NCBI RefSeq assembly: GCF_900148835.1
Contig: NZ_FRYK01000002.1
Coordinates: 372,001-436,000 of the forward strand
Source of the DNA: Flavobacterium cucumis
GTDB lineage: Bacteria; Bacteroidota; Bacteroidia; Flavobacteriales; Flavobacteriaceae
Length of the DNA stretch: 64,000 bases
Reading direction: 5' to 3'
Part shown: piece after piece, positions 62,115 through 64,000 of the stretch
How positions within the stretch are numbered: position 1 is the first letter of the stretch
Layout: the number at the start of each line of letters is the position of its first letter
Notes under the pieces: model-generated
What the model was told of the DNA's origin: nothing
The model's database searches: none
What the model saw: only the letters and a program-made list of their open reading frames with translations
Made by a program: the position numbers and the translations under genes

Positions 62115-62471
62115 TTACGCACTGTGTAAAAAGACTTCTGCAGGAATTTTAAAATAATCTTTTAGCTTCTGCGCCATTTTTAAAGTGATTTCTCTTTTGC
62201 CTGATAAAATTGCAGAAACGTGACCTTTGCTTCCAATAATTGGTTCAAGATCTTTTGCCTTTATTCCCATTTCCTGCATTTTATATTTGATTACTTCCAA
62301 AGCGTCTAACTGAGGTAATTGATAATGCTTTTCATCATAATCTTTGACTAAAACAATAAGCAAATCCAATTCATCACTTTCAGGAGTATTAGGTTCTGCG
62401 TTAAATATCTCCATCATTCGTATTGAAGCTTTGTTATAATCGTCTTCTGTTTTTAATACTTTCCAGTTCAT
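62115..62471 (-). CDS. higA: HigA-type antitoxin (XRE HTH)
   Basis: A 118-residue antitoxin. The N-terminal part (about 1-60) is a helical toxin-binding segment, and the C-terminal HTH reads IKYKMQEMGIKAKDLEPIIGSKGHVSAILSGKREITLKMAQKLKDYFKIPAEVFL. This layout is typical of HigA proteins paired with the HigB_toxin family. It begins 2 bases after the toxin stop, in the toxin-first order that defines HigBA. It probably represses its own operon. Confidence 0.9.
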   Translation of the reverse strand: MNWKVLKTEDDYNKASIRMMEIFNAEPNTPESDELDLLIVLVKDYDEKHYQLPQLDALEVIKYKMQEMGIKAKDLEPIIGSKGHVSAILSGKREITLKMAQKLKDYFKIPAEVFLHSA

Positions 62472-62473
62472 AA

Positions 62474-62803
62474 TTAAATCATTTTGTTTGTTAAAATTGT
62501 TGTGTCAAAAGCAATTGTTTCAACATTGATTTTGTCATATTCTTTATGCGTTCCAAACCAAATTACATAGCAAGCAGCTTGTAAAAAATTCGCGGAAACA
62601 ATCAACCTAAAATCATTTCCTTTAATGTTGAAAACAATGCGGCTATTGTTTACTATGCTTGCATTACCATAAACATTCTTAACCTCATTGAAATTATTAA
62701 ATTCATGTTTAGAAAACTCATTATACCAAATTAGCAATTGTGTTTCTGCCATTGGATATTTTTTGATGTAATATAAAATTGTTTTCTTTACAAGGATTTT
62801 CAT
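62474..62803 (-). CDS. higB: HigB-type mRNA interferase toxin
   Basis: A 109-residue toxin of the RelE-like HigB_toxin family. ETQLLIWYNEFSKHEF is its characteristic opening, then VFNIKGNDFRLIVSANF and CYVIWFGTHKEYDKI, which carry the conserved Arg and the His-Lys-Asp region. The longest frame begins 33 bases earlier within the promoter; the ATG at 62803 is used. The -7 box ends four bases before it, so the mRNA may be leaderless. Flanked by direct repeats of the microprotein cassette. Confidence 0.9.
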   Translation of the reverse strand: MKILVKKTILYYIKKYPMAETQLLIWYNEFSKHEFNNFNEVKNVYGNASIVNNSRIVFNIKGNDFRLIVSANFLQAACYVIWFGTHKEYDKINVETIAFDTTILTNKMI

Positions 62804-62807
62804 ATGG

Positions 62808-62837
62808 CAAATATAACAAAAGTTTTCAATTTGCAAA
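62808..62837 (-). promoter_or_regulatory. Promoter of higBA
   Basis: On the minus strand TTTG (62834-62837), 18 bases, TATATTTG (62808-62815): a perfect consensus match. The box-to-ATG gap is only four bases. Confidence 0.7.
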
Positions 62838-62874
62838 CTATTTTATATCAAATATTATAAATTAAGCACATTTG

Positions 62875-63260
62875 CTAACCACGGTTTTACCCCGCTGGTA
62901 CGCAAATCCTTTCGCGTTCCATGAACTCCAAATAAATCATAATGAGTTAGAAAAAAACACATCATTATTTTCAATTTTTAAAGTTGTCAAATCCGCATAA
63001 CTTATTGTTAATTAAGCATTAAAACATTTTAGCACTACTTCATTTCTCTATTCTATTCTATTTTTGAGAAATGGAATGGTATGAAATTATAGGTTTTGTT
63101 GCTGTGTGGGGTGTGGGGCTTTATCTGCGGGTTAGGATTTATGAGGGGAGGAATGGGTATAAACGATGGATGGGAAAGAAATAGAGATTATTGTGTAACT
63201 TAAAAAGAAGAAATCAAAAGTGCAATAATACTCAAATGATAAAAAAAAGATATATTTGAT
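62875..63260 (+). repeat. Microprotein cassette, copy 3
   Basis: Head CTAACCACGGTTTTACCCCGCTGGT and TCCATGAACTCCAAATAAATCAT, then the same roughly 92-base pre-gene block as copy 2 with only a few changes, the microprotein gene, and a tail CAAATGATAAAAAA with TATATTTGAT (63251-63260). Between this and the gene at 63434 there are about 170 bases without a recognisable gene. Confidence 0.85.
63071..63184 (+). CDS. Single-span membrane microprotein, copy 3 (37 aa)
   Basis: A 37-residue paralogue: MEWYEIIGFVAVWGVGLYL as membrane helix, then RVRIYEGRNGYKRWMGKK. It has the shortest tail of the three. The shared core and the same -7 box four bases before the ATG support it as a real gene. No T-run hairpin overlaps its stop, unlike copies 1 and 2. 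Confidence 0.65.
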   Translation: MEWYEIIGFVAVWGVGLYLRVRIYEGRNGYKRWMGKK

Positions 63261-63433
63261 AAGTCATTAATAAGTTACTGATAATCTTACATCTAACCTT
63301 GATATAAATTTAAACTTACAGTTTACCAAAGAAGTAAATCAAACAGGTGTAAGATATAGATTATTTGTAGCGGGGAAAATAAGCCGAACAGAAACCCGAA
63401 AATAATAGTAGGCAATCAATAAATATTAAATAT

Positions 63434-64000
63434 ATGAAAAAAATCTTCACTTTCATTTTGTTTTTAATTGTTTCTTTTACTTTCGGACAAGTTGCATCCG
63501 GATGTGGTTCAACTAATTAGCCTTCTAACGTCCCAGTAAGTTCTGGTGTTTCATTTAGTGTTCCTGCAGGAACCGGAACAGGATGGACATACGTTTGGGT
63601 GGTATCACCATCAACTAAATTAACTATTTTATCCGGTCAGGGAACTCCTACTGTAATTTTGAAAGGTGTTACAGGAGCCTCTGGCACTGCAAATGTTTAT
63701 GTTACAAAATACAAAGACGGTATAAGCGCTTGTTCAGACATGAAAACCGTAACAGTTGGCAGTAGCACTGGAGATTTATGTAGCTTTACACTAGGAATTT
63801 TAGACGAATATGTAGATGGCACTCAAAGCGGATCCGATACAGTCCACCTAAGTGTTAGTGGTAACTATCCTACAGGTACAACTTATTCCTGGACAATTAC
63901 AAGACAAGATGGTTCAGTTCAGTATTATCCACCACAAGCAACAAGAGTAAGAATAGTTGCTGCATCTATAGACAATAGAATAACTGATGCTACAGTTGAA
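63434..64000 (+). pseudogene. Secreted-protein gene interrupted by an in-frame TAG (partial)
   Basis: From the ATG at 63434 a normal signal peptide is encoded (MKKIFTFILFLIVSFTFGQ), then VASGCGSTN, and a TAG at 63518-63520. The same frame then stays open for more than 150 codons to the window edge and reads as a beta-rich, Thr/Ser-rich extracellular protein (VSFSVPAGTGTGWTYVWVVSP, TYSWTIT), PKD-like in style. There is no frameshift, only the one stop. Probably a recent nonsense mutation in a surface adhesin-like gene; a sequencing error or stop-codon read-through is possible. Confidence 0.75.

Noticed and set aside
63271..63398. Short open stretch reading like SNLDINLNLQFTKEVN before a stop
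   Set aside because: It has no start codon, lacks any recognised family motif and is under 40 codons; it might be a remnant of a lost gene but there is too little to support it.

Overview
The window looks like chromosome from a member of the Bacteroidota, most probably a Flavobacterium-like species. The DNA is AT-rich. Promoters match the Bacteroidota form TTG/TTTG-N17..23-TAnnTTTG, and few genes have a strong Shine-Dalgarno site. The gene content also fits: a SusC/SusD pair, a type IX secretion sorting domain, OmpA with thrombospondin type 3 repeats, GH130 with GT4, YtxH and lmo0937-type small membrane proteins, and a long rod-shaped RNA resembling the flavobacterial 6S RNA. No tRNA, rRNA or CRISPR array was seen.

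Layout. 1-0.5 kb: the tail of one response regulator and a complete second one. 0.5-7.7 kb (minus): a surface-polysaccharide operon with neuB, neuC, an MBOAT acyltransferase, an SGNH-like partner and two glycosyltransferases. 7.8-13.2 kb: a very large PAS/GAF histidine kinase enclosed by two blocks of a dispersed repeat. 13.2-21.1 kb: capsule assembly genes (PHP tyrosine phosphatase, Wzc-like kinase, Wza-like lipoprotein, CapD/PglF-like dehydratase, PglE-like aminotransferase, PglC-like sugar transferase). 21.5-33.3 kb: a group resembling an envelope-stress regulon, with two tandem AraC paralogues, OmpA-TSP3, lipoproteins, GH130, a GT4 fusion, a Lys-rich peptide and several small membrane proteins. 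33.3-34.2 kb: the largest block of the dispersed repeat.

34.4-47.5 kb: a PAS-LuxR regulator followed by a tight plus-strand operon of secreted or outer-membrane proteins of unknown function. It includes a WG-like protein and a MORN-repeat protein fused to a probable beta barrel, then a cytoplasmic zinc-ribbon protein, a delta-60-repeat T9SS cargo and a TPR histidine kinase with its NarL-type regulator. 47.7-48.0 kb: another repeat block. 48.1-55.1 kb (minus): SusC, SusD and an S9 peptidase, probably for peptide uptake. 55.5-55.66 kb: the candidate 6S RNA.

55.7-63.2 kb is an accessory, defence-like island: an XRE regulator with a palindromic operator, a HEPN-motif/membrane/DUF2971 operon, a SMEK/middle-component/DUF2326 ABC-three-component system, and a HigBA toxin-antitoxin pair. 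Scattered through it are three copies of a small cassette encoding a 37-40 residue single-span membrane protein. Each copy has a -7 promoter box only four bases before its ATG. This cassette family is the most novel-looking item in the window. The last 0.6 kb is a secreted-protein gene broken by one in-frame TAG and cut by the window edge.

How it fits together. The two polysaccharide blocks could together make and export a nonulosonic-acid-containing, O-acylated capsule. Two enzymes such a pathway needs (an amino-sugar N-acetyltransferase and a CMP-nonulosonate synthetase) are not in the window. Start codons were moved from the longest frame wherever the longest frame began at TTG or lay upstream of a signal peptide.
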